From Planctomycetota bacterium (GTDB lineage Bacteria > Planctomycetota > Phycisphaerae > Sedimentisphaerales > Anaerobacaceae), in the NCBI GenBank assembly GCA_019456255.1, contig VRUG01000004.1:124001-188000 (forward strand): 64,000 nt of DNA, written 5' to 3'. Numbering within the stretch: the first letter of the stretch is position 1; the number at the start of each line of letters is the position of its first letter. Made by a program: the position numbers and the translations under genes. The notes under the pieces are model-generated. The model was not told the DNA's origin and ran no database searches. It saw only the letters and a list, made by a program, of their open reading frames with translations. Shown here one piece after another: positions 29,321 through 38,603 of this stretch.

Positions 29321-31201
29321 ATGGCAAATGTAAACGAATTATTGAAAGAAAAACTAAACGAAAAACATTATCAAAGGCTAATGGCACTGGAAAATCCAAA
29401 ACTCCATGCCTTCGTAGCCGATGCGATCGAACTAACAAATCCAGAAACGGTATATGTTTGCACCGATGACGACGCTGATATCGAGTATATACGCAAGCAG
29501 GCTATCGCTCTGGGAGAAGAAAAAACCTTAAAAATACAAGGCCACACTTCTCACTTCGACGGATACAAGGACCAGGCGCGTGACAAAGCCATGACAAAAT
29601 ATCTCATACCGAAAGGCTCAAGCCTCGGCGAAAGTCTAAACTCCATCGACAAAACACAAGGTACCGATGAAGTCAGAGGTTTCCTGAAAGACTCAATGGT
29701 AGGAAGAGAAATGCTCGTCTGCTTCTTCTGCCTCGGACCTACTAATTCAGATTTCTCCATCGAGTGCGCTCAGATAACTGATTCTCCGCTCGTCGCACAC
29801 AGCGAAAGCATCCTATACAGAAGAGGATACGATCAGTTCAAAAATCTCGGCGACTCAGAAAACTTCTTCAGATTTGTCCATACAGAGGGCGAACTCGAAA
29901 ACGCCGTCAGCAAAAATGTCGATAAACGACGAATATATATGGACCTCGAAGAAAATCTCGTATACAGCACAAACACACAGTACGGCGGAAACACCCTCGG
30001 ACTAAAGAAACTTGCACTCCGGCTCGCTATTCAAAAAGCCTCCGCAGAAGGCTGGCTCGCAGAACACATGTTCGTCATGGGTGCGCACGGACCAAATAAT
30101 AGAGTGACATATTTCGCCGGTGCTTTTCCTTCTGCTTGCGGAAAAACTTCAACCTCTATGCTCCCAGGTCAAACCATCATCGGTGACGACATCGCGTACC
30201 TGAGAAAGAAAGACGGCAAAATGTATTGCGTAAATGTCGAAAAAGGCATCTTCGGCATCATCAGAGACGTAAACCCGAAAGATGACCCAGTTATCTATGA
30301 AGCACTCACAACACCCGGAGAGGTCATTTTCTCTAATGTCCTCATCGACAGCGACATGAAACCACACTGGCTCGGTTCTGGTTCCGAACTGCCCGAAGAA
30401 GGTATCAATCACAGCGGAAAATGGCACAAAGGAAAGAAAGACGACAAAGGCAACGAAGTCACCGCCTCACATAAAAACGCCCGCTACACTCTAAACATTG
30501 CTGACCTCTGCAATCGCGACCCACTCATCGACGACCCAAAAGGTGTCGAACTCGGAGGAATCGTCTACGGGGGCAGAGACAGTGACACTCTCGTACCGGT
30601 AGAGCAGGCCTTCGACTGGACCGAAGGAATTATACTAAAAGGCACCTCAATAGAATCCGAAACCACCGCTGCTACTCTCGGACAGGAAGGCGTTAGAACT
30701 TTTAACTTAATGAGCAATCTCGACTTCCTGTCAATACCGCTCGGAAAGTATATCCAGAACAATCTCGACTTCGCCGAAGGCGTTGATAAACGACCATCTG
30801 TCTTTTCCGTAAATTACTTCCTAAAAAATAAAGATGGGAATTACCTAAACGAGATACTCGATAAAAAGATTTGGATTCTGTGGGCAGAGCTCAGAGTAAA
30901 CGGCGATGTAGAGGCTATCAAAACTCCAACTGGTTACATACCAATATACGATGACCTCAAAAAACTCTTCAAAAACTCACTCAATGAAGAATACTCGCAG
31001 GCACAATACGTCGAACAGTTCACAATTAGAATCCCCGAAAACCTCGCGAAACTTGACCGTGTAGAAAAAATCTATAAAGAAAAAGTTGCTACCGCACCAC
31101 AAATTCTTTTCGACACTTTTGCAAATGCTCGAAAACGTTTGAAAGATTGCAGCGATAAACACGGTGACTATGTTTCACCTTTCGATTTAGTAACCAAATA
31201 A
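29321..31201 (+). CDS. pckG: phosphoenolpyruvate carboxykinase (GTP)
   Basis: This enzyme interconverts oxaloacetate and PEP with GTP, linking the TCA cycle to gluconeogenesis. At 626 residues it is of the GTP-dependent type. The P-loop FPSACGKTSTSML (about residue 269) contains the reactive cysteine; GDDIAYLRKKDGKMY and GVELGGIVYGGRDSDT match the metal- and GTP-binding regions. A strong promoter and ribosome binding site precede it and a terminator follows, so it is a monocistronic, well-expressed gene. Confidence 0.96.
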   Translation: MANVNELLKEKLNEKHYQRLMALENPKLHAFVADAIELTNPETVYVCTDDDADIEYIRKQAIALGEEKTLKIQGHTSHFDGYKDQARDKAMTKYLIPKGSSLGESLNSIDKTQGTDEVRGFLKDSMVGREMLVCFFCLGPTNSDFSIECAQITDSPLVAHSESILYRRGYDQFKNLGDSENFFRFVHTEGELENAVSKNVDKRRIYMDLEENLVYSTNTQYGGNTLGLKKLALRLAIQKASAEGWLAEHMFVMGAHGPNNRVTYFAGAFPSACGKTSTSMLPGQTIIGDDIAYLRKKDGKMYCVNVEKGIFGIIRDVNPKDDPVIYEALTTPGEVIFSNVLIDSDMKPHWLGSGSELPEEGINHSGKWHKGKKDDKGNEVTASHKNARYTLNIADLCNRDPLIDDPKGVELGGIVYGGRDSDTLVPVEQAFDWTEGIILKGTSIESETTAATLGQEGVRTFNLMSNLDFLSIPLGKYIQNNLDFAEGVDKRPSVFSVNYFLKNKDGNYLNEILDKKIWILWAELRVNGDVEAIKTPTGYIPIYDDLKKLFKNSLNEEYSQAQYVEQFTIRIPENLAKLDRVEKIYKEKVATAPQILFDTFANARKRLKDCSDKHGDYVSPFDLVTK

Positions 31202-31224
31202 AAATACAGTGACATAAAATTCAA

Positions 31225-31255
31225 GGGCCCCTGCTAAAAACAGGGGCTTTTTTTA
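31225..31255 (+). terminator. rho-independent terminator after pckG
   Basis: GCCCCTG pairs with CAGGGGC around CTAAAAA, followed by eight T (with the final base broken by A). Confidence 0.9.
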
Positions 31256-31525
31256 TCTGCCTAACCGGATACCAATAACATATTTTAGAAACAGCTTTTC
31301 TGTTAAAAACAACCCAACCAGCCTGTTAACTTAGTCAACCTTTTACGATTATACGGCCATAGGCCGCCGTAACTGCATATAAAATAACCCGTTACAGCCT
31401 GTTTTAATCCCCAAAAAACCCTTTTATAAAGGCATTCATTTCAGCCGGTTAATACCTGTTTTAGCTTTCAAGCATGCTTTTATTTCAAAATAGGCAACTT
31501 TTCAACCCAAAGTCCTATAATTCTC

Positions 31526-31554
31526 TTGACTTTTACGCAAGAAATCCATACTAT
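31526..31554 (+). promoter_or_regulatory. sigma-70-type promoter for the sigma-54 activator gene
   Basis: TTGACT (31526), 17 bases, TACTAT (31549). A transcript from here would carry a leader of about 110 bases containing ACCCT-TTATA-AGGGT (31580-31594) before the start at 31675. Confidence 0.6.
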
Positions 31555-31642
31555 AAAGACGAAGGAGTATTAGGCGTTGACCCTTTATAAGGGTTGACTC
31601 TTAAACGTGACTAACAAGTTGTACGAGTGAGAGAGAGTTTTA

Positions 31643-31657
31643 GGTCACGAAGTGACC
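31643..31657. promoter_or_regulatory. perfect inverted repeat, candidate operator
   Basis: GGTCAC-GAA-GTGACC lies between the promoter at 31526 and the activator start at 31675. Its symmetry fits a dimeric DNA-binding protein, possibly the activator itself (autoregulation); this is inference. Confidence 0.5.
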
Positions 31658-31674
31658 GCAGTAAAGGTAGGGTG

Positions 31675-32745
31675 ATGAGACAGGACGCGAGTAATAAGGC
31701 AACTCAGCGTGCACTGACCGATCTTAGCAACCCCTCTGCCAGCAATGTAAGAGGGAGTTCTGTGTCGAGCCAGCGCAAGGCTAAGATTCTTGGCCAGGAC
31801 TTTATTGGCCAGTCTACAGCTTTCGATTCGATAGTGGAAGTTATCGACGCGGTAGCTGCTCGTCGTTGTTCTGTCATCATTAGCGGGGAAACAGGCGCCG
31901 GAAAAGAAATGGTCGCCAGACAAATTCATCAACACGGAGATAGAAACGACAAAGTCTTCGTGCCTGTCGATTGCACTACTCTTACTGGCCAACTTTTTGA
32001 AAGTCAATTATTCGGCCACGTCAAAGGAGCTTTTACAGGAGCAGTCACAGATACTTTAGGTTTCTTCCGAGCGGCAAACGGGGGAACCATCTTCCTCGAT
32101 GAAATCAGCGAAATACCTCTCGAACTACAAGCCAAACTTTTAAGGGTCCTGCAGGAAAACGTTGTCACTCCGGTCGGCTCAACAAAATCTTACCCTATAG
32201 ACATTCGAGTTTTATGCGCAACAAACAGGAACCTCGCTGAAATGGTGCGAAACGACCGTTTCAGAGCGGACCTCTACTACCGTCTAAATGTCGTAAACCT
32301 CGAGGTACCGCCGCTAAGACAGCGTAGAGACGACATCATCCCGTTAGCAAAATACTTCTTAAACAACCAGTCAATCTTCTACAACGAACCACCAAAGATA
32401 CTAAGCGCAAAAACAAAACAGCTCTTCATGGATTATTCATGGCCCGGAAATGTCAGGGAATTAGCAAACGCCATCGAAAGAGCTTACGTCATGAGCAAGG
32501 GAAGAACTATTGAACCGTCCGCTATGCCGTTCGACATGATTACTAATGATGTCACTAATACCGTAAGAAATGACATGCCCACGCTCGACACTATACAAAG
32601 AAAACTTGTTGTACAAACTTTAGAGTTTACTCGCGGCAGAAAAATCGCCGCGGCGAAAATATTAGGGATTGAACGTCGTCGTTTGAATAGACTTATCGAA
32701 AGGTTGGATATCACCCTACCTGACAAATCAAACGGCCGCGATTGA
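31675..32745 (+). CDS. sigma-54-dependent transcriptional activator without receiver domain
   Basis: An AAA+ enhancer-binding protein. It shows the Walker A ISGETGAGKE, the sigma-54 contact loop GAFTGA, Walker B GGTIFLDEISE and the WPGNVREL motif, then a Fis-type helix-turn-helix (GRKIAAAKILGIERRRLNRL). Only about 35 residues precede the AAA+ domain, so there is no receiver or PAS sensor, as in PspF. I start it at 31675 (MRQDASNK) behind AGGTAGGG; a GTG at 31627 in the same frame has no such site. Control must come from expression level or a partner protein. Confidence 0.9.
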   Translation: MRQDASNKATQRALTDLSNPSASNVRGSSVSSQRKAKILGQDFIGQSTAFDSIVEVIDAVAARRCSVIISGETGAGKEMVARQIHQHGDRNDKVFVPVDCTTLTGQLFESQLFGHVKGAFTGAVTDTLGFFRAANGGTIFLDEISEIPLELQAKLLRVLQENVVTPVGSTKSYPIDIRVLCATNRNLAEMVRNDRFRADLYYRLNVVNLEVPPLRQRRDDIIPLAKYFLNNQSIFYNEPPKILSAKTKQLFMDYSWPGNVRELANAIERAYVMSKGRTIEPSAMPFDMITNDVTNTVRNDMPTLDTIQRKLVVQTLEFTRGRKIAAAKILGIERRRLNRLIERLDITLPDKSNGRD

Positions 32746-33295
32746 CATATGAATATTGGCGCAGGCATAATAGCTATGCGGCTTTTTCGGAGGTGCCTTA
32801 CCAACGGAAAATTCGGCTTTATGCTTTCGAGGATCTGATTATCATAGTGATAAAAAAACCAGTGCCGCAAACAGCACTATCATAATCAGATTCACCTGCC
32901 AAATGAGGAGACCATCTGTGACGTATTTGCATTTTGCGCCGGAGGTGCGCGCATTGTTTCCTCCTCAAATTCACAACTAACAGGCCAATCACCAACCCGC
33001 AACCGGTATATCCACCACCAAATCAACTCTCAGAGCCCCAAAATCCACATACCATACTATAAGCAACCGTTATAACCCACACACCCATCAGAGCCCTAAG
33101 CGACATTTCGCCTTTAATTGCCAGGCCGTTGCGGACACGCAGGCCGAACAATAGTAAATAGTAAATTCAACACCCCGCCAGCCGCATTTGGCGGTCATCC
33201 TGCCTAAAAGAACCCAATTTGGCGGTTTTCATACCCCGAAAACCCCTGTATTGCCCTATAAACAAGGTTTATCGCTGATATTATCCATTTTTGCG
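32746..33295. other. intergenic region downstream of the activator gene
   Basis: No gene recognised. It holds a long inverted repeat (32833-32892), a GAGGAG...CTCCTC pairing (about 32904-32966) around a GCGCC-rich centre, and copies of the genome-wide modules TTGCGGACACGCAGG and AATAGTAAATAGTAAAT. Confidence 0.5.
32833..32892. repeat. long imperfect inverted repeat
   Basis: ATCTGATTATCATAG (32833) pairs with CTATCATAATCAGAT (32877) with one mismatch, around a 29-base spacer. It lies about 90 bases after the activator stop. There is no T-run, so it is not a typical terminator. Confidence 0.75.
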
Positions 33296-33324
33296 TTGAC
33301 AGAATGTAGTTGATGTTATACAAT
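33296..33324 (+). promoter_or_regulatory. strong sigma-70-type promoter for the GH16 gene
   Basis: Perfect TTGACA (33296), 17 bases, TACAAT (33319). The predicted leader is about 160 bases long and contains a nested hairpin. Confidence 0.7.
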
Positions 33325-33368
33325 GCACAACGTGGTAAAGAAGTATAATAAGGAGTGGGCCATTTGTT

Positions 33369-33421
33369 TATATCCTTGACAATCCAGCTATGCCTTGATA
33401 GGATTGTGGGTAGGGGATATA
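33369..33421 (+). promoter_or_regulatory. nested hairpin in the GH16 mRNA leader
   Basis: Outer arms TATATCC (33369) and GGATATA (33415) enclose inner arms ACAATCC (33379) and GGATTGT (33401). All 14 pairs are Watson-Crick. It lies between promoter and start codon and could be an attenuator, mRNA stabiliser or ligand-binding element. It matches no riboswitch class I know. Confidence 0.55.
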
Positions 33422-33489
33422 GGAAATAAGGTCTTTGGCTTAAAGAATGTCGGTTAACGAAACAAAGTTTTAATCTTAGGGGTGCGGTT

Positions 33490-36400
33490 ATGAAGAGGCC
33501 AACACTATTAGTAATCATTTCAGTTATTTTAACATCTCAGGCATTCGGTGTAGTCATCTGGTCGGATGAGTTTGACGGCCCGAATATTGATACATCTATC
33601 TGGACGTGGGATGCCGGCGGTCATGGTTTCGGCAACGGTCAGTTAGAGTACAACACCGCTCTTAGTCAGAACTCTTTTATAGACAGCGGAGACCTTGTGC
33701 TTAAGGCTATCCGTGAAAACTATATGGGTAACTCTTTTACATCCGCACGCATGCTTACGCAAGGTCGTTTCGCATTTAAATACGGCACGCTTGAAGCACG
33801 CATAAAACTTCCTAACGTCGCCAACGGTTTGTGGCCTGCGTTCTGGCTGTTGGGCAATAACTTCCCTGGTATCCCATGGCCTGTTTGCGGAGAGATAGAT
33901 ATTCTCGAATCAGGCTCGGCTGATGGTATTACCAACGGCACTCAAAATGAATTGATCAACAACGCGATACATTACTCGATCGCCGATGGCAGCTATGAAT
34001 ATCAAGCTTCGTGGGACGATGCTTCTAACCTGATCGGTCCGGTTAACCTTAACGACGATTACCATTTGTATAAAGTTGAATGGACACCTACGTATCTGAA
34101 GTTTTATCTTGACGGTGTTGAGTACGGCAGCTATGACATCACGGCTGCCCATATGGCTGAGTTTCATCAGCCTCAGTTCCCTATCATTAACATTGCTATC
34201 GGTGGATGGAACTATGTTCAAATAAATGATCCTGCCGGTATAACGGCTCTGCCCACAGCTGGTTCAAGTCAAGAACTGAGAATGGACTGGATCAGACTTG
34301 AAGACAATGCGTTTACGGAAGTAATTCTTGGTGCAGATACCGAGGAATTCGGCAACTTTGGAATTTTAACAGAATTGACACCTGTCGATAATTCATTAGC
34401 CTATGGCGACGATACCGCTGCCGGCTGGCCATATAGCGATGAAGCGGCGGTGTATCTGTGGGAAAACACTGCGACATTTTCTACGACGCCTGCGACGCCT
34501 TCTGAAGGTACAGAATCTTGGACACTGGATGTTGGGTCGGTTGGTTGGTTTGGAATGGGTGTCTTTATGCCAAACTTCCGCAACATGACAAACTATTCTG
34601 ATGGTTTCCTGCACTTCGATATTCAATCGACCGCGACTTATACCATGAAAGTAGGAGTTCAAAGTTCCAGAGGCGGACAGTTCTGGCTTCCATTGGGAGA
34701 CGAGACGACTGAGTTCGGGTTTGCCCGTGACGGACTATGGCATACGATTACTGTCCCGCTTAACAGATTTGCAAATACCGACTTTAAGACAGTACACCAG
34801 TTGTTCATGCTCATGGCTGACGTATCTTCTCCATCGGCGATATCACTGGATAATATTTATTGGGAACCAAGCGTAGCACGCCCAACACCTGCAAACGGCA
34901 GCTTCGGTGTTTATACAGAAGATGCGACACACAAAGATGCCGGCGAGTTTGCTCTTGGCGTTGACGGTGACTTCTTTGTTTGGGAAAACACGCTGAATGC
35001 TACGACAGAGACTGCATATGAAGGTACCGAAAGCATGACCTTTACATCAGCCGGTGCCGGTTGGTTCGGTATGGCGTTTACTCCGAATGTAAAATATAAC
35101 TTAACCGCTTTCCGTTATCCGACAAGTAAGCTTCAGTTTGCGATGAAGACCACTGCTACAACAACGTTCCAAGTTGGAATGAAGAGCGGAAACGTAGATG
35201 GTGTCGGTCAAAAATGGATAACATTCGCCAACGGCAGCGATCCTTATGGATTCGTTCGTGACGGCGCGTGGCATGTAGTCGAAATACCAATGGATGATAT
35301 TCTCGCAGATGTCGATCTGTTTGAGGTTAGCCAGCTGTTCCAGGTATTGGGATTTGTTGATATCTCTAATATTGGGATCGACGATATTTGCTTTACCGGC
35401 GGCGGAGACCCTCTAACTACACCCGGAGGCGGAAACATCCCTCCAACTGTATCCATAACAAGCCCTGCAAACGGCACTTTTTACGACCCGGGAGATGATG
35501 TCACTATTATAGCCGAAGCAAATGACGTCAATGGTACAATAACTAAAGTAGAGTTTTTCAATGGTGCCGCTCTATTAGCAGAAGACGCCTGCAGCCCATA
35601 TAGCTACACATGGAACAGTATCCCCGAAGGCTCATACACTTTCACCGCACGCGCCACTGACAACAATGACGTATCACGAAATTCTTCGCCGGTAACCATT
35701 TACGTCGGAACACCGGTACTGGCAAGCATTAACGTGTCACCGTCATCAACAACTATTGCAGAGGGAACATACACACAGTTTACAGCCAGTGGCCTCGACC
35801 AATTCGCCCTGCCAATCTCAGCAAATGTCAACTGGTCAGTTTCAGGCGGTGGAGTCATTGACGAAAACGGTTACTTTGTTGCCCTCGATGCAGGCGGACC
35901 ATATACCGTCACTGCGCAAGACGGCGCAATTTCAGATACCGCAAATGTCACCGTAACTGGAAGCGGCATCATCTGCGACTATGACGCCAGCGGAAGAGTC
36001 GACCTGTTTGATTACGCATACATGGCATGGTTCTGGACGGCAAACGATTGCGACGGAATAAATAATTTCTGCGACGGCGCTGACCATGTTCAAGACGGGG
36101 ACGTCGACATCTATGATGCACAAATTTTTATGCATAGCTGGCTAAAGAGCATTCCGCCTTCAGTCACCATCACAAGCCCGGCAGACGGAGCAATTTTCAC
36201 CCCAGGTGACAATGTGACGATTGATGCGGCAGTAGTTGTAAATACCGCGGGCACGACCATAACGAGAGTGGAATTTTTCGAGGGCGCTAATTATTTAGGC
36301 CAAGACACGACTGCACCTTACAGTTACACATGGAATAGTATTCCCCAAGGCGCATTCTCTATAACAGCAATAGCAACCGATGATTTCGGCCAGTCCAGTA

Positions 36401-36909
36401 CATCCGCCGCCATTACGATTATAGCAGCGACAGCGTCAGTTGTAAATGGAGGCTTTGAGAGCGGCACAACCACCGGCTGGACGCTTAACAACCTCGGTGG
36501 CAACTCGACGGTGGTCAGTACAACAGAATCGCCGCGAACCGGCAGCTATTCGGCAAAGCTTGTTACCGATTCGACAGGCGCTGGCGTAAGGGCCGAGATG
36601 TTGCAGACGGTGACAGGGCTTTTCGGGAGCACCAGCTATGATTTTGATCTCTGGGTCAAAGGCTTGATGGGTGTTGGAGGGGTTGCCTGGGCTGAAATTA
36701 AGTGGTTTAATGCAAGCAGCGGGTACCTGGGTAGTAGCGGCTTGATCAACCTCTGGGCAGGTCTATCGAATTCGACCTATCAGCTGAGAGGCGGAACCTA
36801 CCTGACTCCTGCTGGGACAGCCAGTGCCGAGATCTCGATCCGTGTCGAAGGCGGAGCGATGGTTGCGACAAATACAATGTTTGTAGACGATGTTTCATTT
36901 TCAAATTAA
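33490..36909 (+). CDS. secreted multidomain GH16 beta-glucanase with dockerin-like module
   Basis: A 1139-residue exported polysaccharidase. After a signal peptide (about 19 residues) comes a GH16 domain to about residue 275, with the catalytic core GEIDILES near 135 (both catalytic glutamates) and WTPTYLKFYLDG. Two similar carbohydrate-binding-like domains follow (about 280-460 and 470-640, sharing GWFGM...F and FVRDGAWH/FARDGLWH blocks). Then come an Ig-like domain (SPANGTFYDPGDDVTI), another Ig-like domain, a dockerin-like calcium repeat pair (CDYDASGRVDLFDYAYMAWF and DVDIYDAQIFMHSWL), a second copy of the first Ig-like type, and a C-terminal jelly-roll (GGFESGTTTGWTLNN). It probably degrades laminarin or similar beta-1,3-glucans. 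Confidence 0.93.
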   Translation: MKRPTLLVIISVILTSQAFGVVIWSDEFDGPNIDTSIWTWDAGGHGFGNGQLEYNTALSQNSFIDSGDLVLKAIRENYMGNSFTSARMLTQGRFAFKYGTLEARIKLPNVANGLWPAFWLLGNNFPGIPWPVCGEIDILESGSADGITNGTQNELINNAIHYSIADGSYEYQASWDDASNLIGPVNLNDDYHLYKVEWTPTYLKFYLDGVEYGSYDITAAHMAEFHQPQFPIINIAIGGWNYVQINDPAGITALPTAGSSQELRMDWIRLEDNAFTEVILGADTEEFGNFGILTELTPVDNSLAYGDDTAAGWPYSDEAAVYLWENTATFSTTPATPSEGTESWTLDVGSVGWFGMGVFMPNFRNMTNYSDGFLHFDIQSTATYTMKVGVQSSRGGQFWLPLGDETTEFGFARDGLWHTITVPLNRFANTDFKTVHQLFMLMADVSSPSAISLDNIYWEPSVARPTPANGSFGVYTEDATHKDAGEFALGVDGDFFVWENTLNATTETAYEGTESMTFTSAGAGWFGMAFTPNVKYNLTAFRYPTSKLQFAMKTTATTTFQVGMKSGNVDGVGQKWITFANGSDPYGFVRDGAWHVVEIPMDDILADVDLFEVSQLFQVLGFVDISNIGIDDICFTGGGDPLTTPGGGNIPPTVSITSPANGTFYDPGDDVTIIAEANDVNGTITKVEFFNGAALLAEDACSPYSYTWNSIPEGSYTFTARATDNNDVSRNSSPVTIYVGTPVLASINVSPSSTTIAEGTYTQFTASGLDQFALPISANVNWSVSGGGVIDENGYFVALDAGGPYTVTAQDGAISDTANVTVTGSGIICDYDASGRVDLFDYAYMAWFWTANDCDGINNFCDGADHVQDGDVDIYDAQIFMHSWLKSIPPSVTITSPADGAIFTPGDNVTIDAAVVVNTAGTTITRVEFFEGANYLGQDTTAPYSYTWNSIPQGAFSITAIATDDFGQSSTSAAITIIAATASVVNGGFESGTTTGWTLNNLGGNSTVVSTTESPRTGSYSAKLVTDSTGAGVRAEMLQTVTGLFGSTSYDFDLWVKGLMGVGGVAWAEIKWFNASSGYLGSSGLINLWAGLSNSTYQLRGGTYLTPAGTASAEISIRVEGGAMVATNTMFVDDVSFSN

Positions 36910-36966
36910 TGATGCGCGTTAATGGCGAAACTAAAACTTACATACTTCGTCACAATGCAATAGACA

Positions 36967-36998
36967 AGGCCGGGTGTTTCGCCCGGCCTTTTTTATTG
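36967..36998 (+). terminator. rho-independent terminator after the GH16 gene
   Basis: AGGCCGGG pairs with CCCGGCCT around a short TGTTTCG loop, followed by six T. Confidence 0.88.
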
Positions 36999-37120
36999 AA
37001 ACCACCTGTTGCCGACAACGCAGGCTACTCCACATTTTGTCATTGCGAGGAGGCCAAAGGCCGACACGGCAATCTTTGCTTTTAGGTTTACTTGTGCCCT
37101 AGGTACCTGTCCCCACCTAT

Positions 37121-37154
37121 CCCCATGTCTGATTCATTTATGAATCTATGGGGA
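37121..37154. repeat. CCCCAT/ATGGGG hairpin repeat, copy 1
   Basis: CCCCAT, a 4-base bulge, GATTCAT-TT-ATGAATC, TATGGGG. One of five copies in this window; copies share the AGATTCATTTATGAATCT core. Confidence 0.85.
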
Positions 37155-37268
37155 GCCCTGCCATCACTATGGCAGGGTTTTGCCTGCCCTTCATAGCTCT
37201 TGTCCTCCATAGCTTTATGCGAAAGTTTGTCATTCCTGCGAAAGCAGGAATCCAAATTGGTTACTTGT

Positions 37269-37303
37269 CCCCATATCCAGATTCATTTATGAATCTATGG
37301 GGA
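37269..37303. repeat. CCCCAT/ATGGGG hairpin repeat, copy 2
   Basis: CCCCATATCCAGATTCATTT followed by ATGAATCTATGGGGA. Same element as copy 1, 148 bases away, in the same orientation. Confidence 0.85.
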
Positions 37304-37329
37304 GCCCCGGCCTATCTGGCCGGGGTTTG

Positions 37330-38565
37330 TCATTCCGATGTCGCCTCGGAATCCAACTTGCCAATGTCACGACCTCGTATGATAAACCAAACCGTCCCAA
37401 TTATGCCAAATGCAAAAGCGACAAGGAAATTCGTCGCAGGGCTTATCATCCAAAGCAGACCGCCGCCAAAAGCACCACCAGCGACTACCACATCTCGCAG
37501 CAAATAGTACAAGCCGAACATCCCGGCTTTTCGGTCTTCCGGAGCCAGATCCATTATAAGGGCTTTCCGGGTGGGTTCACCAAACTCCTTAAGACCGCGA
37601 AGCACGAACGCCGCAGCCAGAAGACCAAACGATTGGCAAAACAGTAACACAAGCGGAAAAAGTGTAAAAAAGACAAACGTTATTACAATAAATGGCTTCT
37701 TCCTGCTCCGGTCAGCGAAATAGGCAACTGGAATGTAGATTAGCATGGCGGTAACCATTTCAATACTTGTCAAAATCCCAAACTGTAACGGCGTGATAGG
37801 AGAACGAATTATTTGAACTGCCCAGATGACTACAAAAGCATAAGGGATCTGCTCACAGAATCGCACGAGAATATCAGCGACCAGCAAATTCTTTAACGCA
37901 GGACTCATCTCGCGAAAGACTTTAAGAGGATTCTTTTCTGCGCGCCGTCTGGGCGACTCACCCTGCTTCGAAGCCGAGTCGTCAACGATCAGGATCTGCT
38001 GAAGAAACAGTGCAACTCCCGCCATCACAAATGCCGCAACAAAAGCGATTCGCACCCCGTTGGTAACACCCCACAGGTGAATACACATTCCTCCAAAAAC
38101 AGGACCCAAAGCCATCGGAATCCGGCGAACAAACGAATGCATTGTAACACCCATAGTACGCTTGTTGCTTGGCAGAACATCAGCAACGAGACTCATTGTC
38201 GCAGGCAGCGATAGCGATGTCCACGAAAGGAAGAAAACTGCTCCCACGATAACCGCAGGCCAAGTAGGGATCAAAATTACGATAAGGAAACCAACCATAG
38301 CAGCAACGTTAAAAACTATCAACGCACGTTTGGTCCCAAGATGGTCAGACAGATAGCCCGCGGGAAAAGAGTAGAGCGCTGACAGCAGGTTGTCCATAGC
38401 GTTAAGAAGACCGATCACGATTGGCCCGGCACCTAAAGCCAGCAGGTAAAGAGGTAAAAAACGCTCCGCAAGACGCTCACCCATACCTACGAGGATAGCC
38501 ATCGACAATACAGCAACTATACTTTTTCGCAATGCGAAAAATTGCCTATATGATTTTTTACGCAT
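37330..38565 (-). CDS. MFS transporter
   Basis: A 411-residue membrane protein with about 12 hydrophobic helices in two halves joined by a charged loop near residue 200 (DDSASKQGESPRRRAEKNP). The motif GYLSDHLGTKRALI after helix 2 is the MFS motif A (G-x3-D-x-x-G-x-R/K). The substrate is unknown. The last 9 codons (LDSEATSE and stop) coincide with an intergenic palindrome, so the C-terminus appears to have been supplied by repeat DNA. The start at 38565 has only a weak ribosome binding site. Confidence 0.85.
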   Translation of the reverse strand: MRKKSYRQFFALRKSIVAVLSMAILVGMGERLAERFLPLYLLALGAGPIVIGLLNAMDNLLSALYSFPAGYLSDHLGTKRALIVFNVAAMVGFLIVILIPTWPAVIVGAVFFLSWTSLSLPATMSLVADVLPSNKRTMGVTMHSFVRRIPMALGPVFGGMCIHLWGVTNGVRIAFVAAFVMAGVALFLQQILIVDDSASKQGESPRRRAEKNPLKVFREMSPALKNLLVADILVRFCEQIPYAFVVIWAVQIIRSPITPLQFGILTSIEMVTAMLIYIPVAYFADRSRKKPFIVITFVFFTLFPLVLLFCQSFGLLAAAFVLRGLKEFGEPTRKALIMDLAPEDRKAGMFGLYYLLRDVVVAGGAFGGGLLWMISPATNFLVAFAFGIIGTVWFIIRGRDIGKLDSEATSE

Positions 38566-38603
38566 TGCAATATCTTACTATCTATTGACCGCTTTTACTA
38601 ATC

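Larger units (their letters stand above)
36999..37329. other. intergenic region built of palindromic modules
   Basis: No gene. It is almost entirely a mosaic of repeats: two copies of the CCCCAT...ATGGGG hairpin, CCCTGCCAT-CACT-ATGGCAGGG, CCCCGGCC..GGCCGGGG, and GTCATTCCTGC-GAAA-GCAGGAAT. Some modules recur at 28 kb, 40 kb, 55 kb and 60 kb. Confidence 0.7.
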
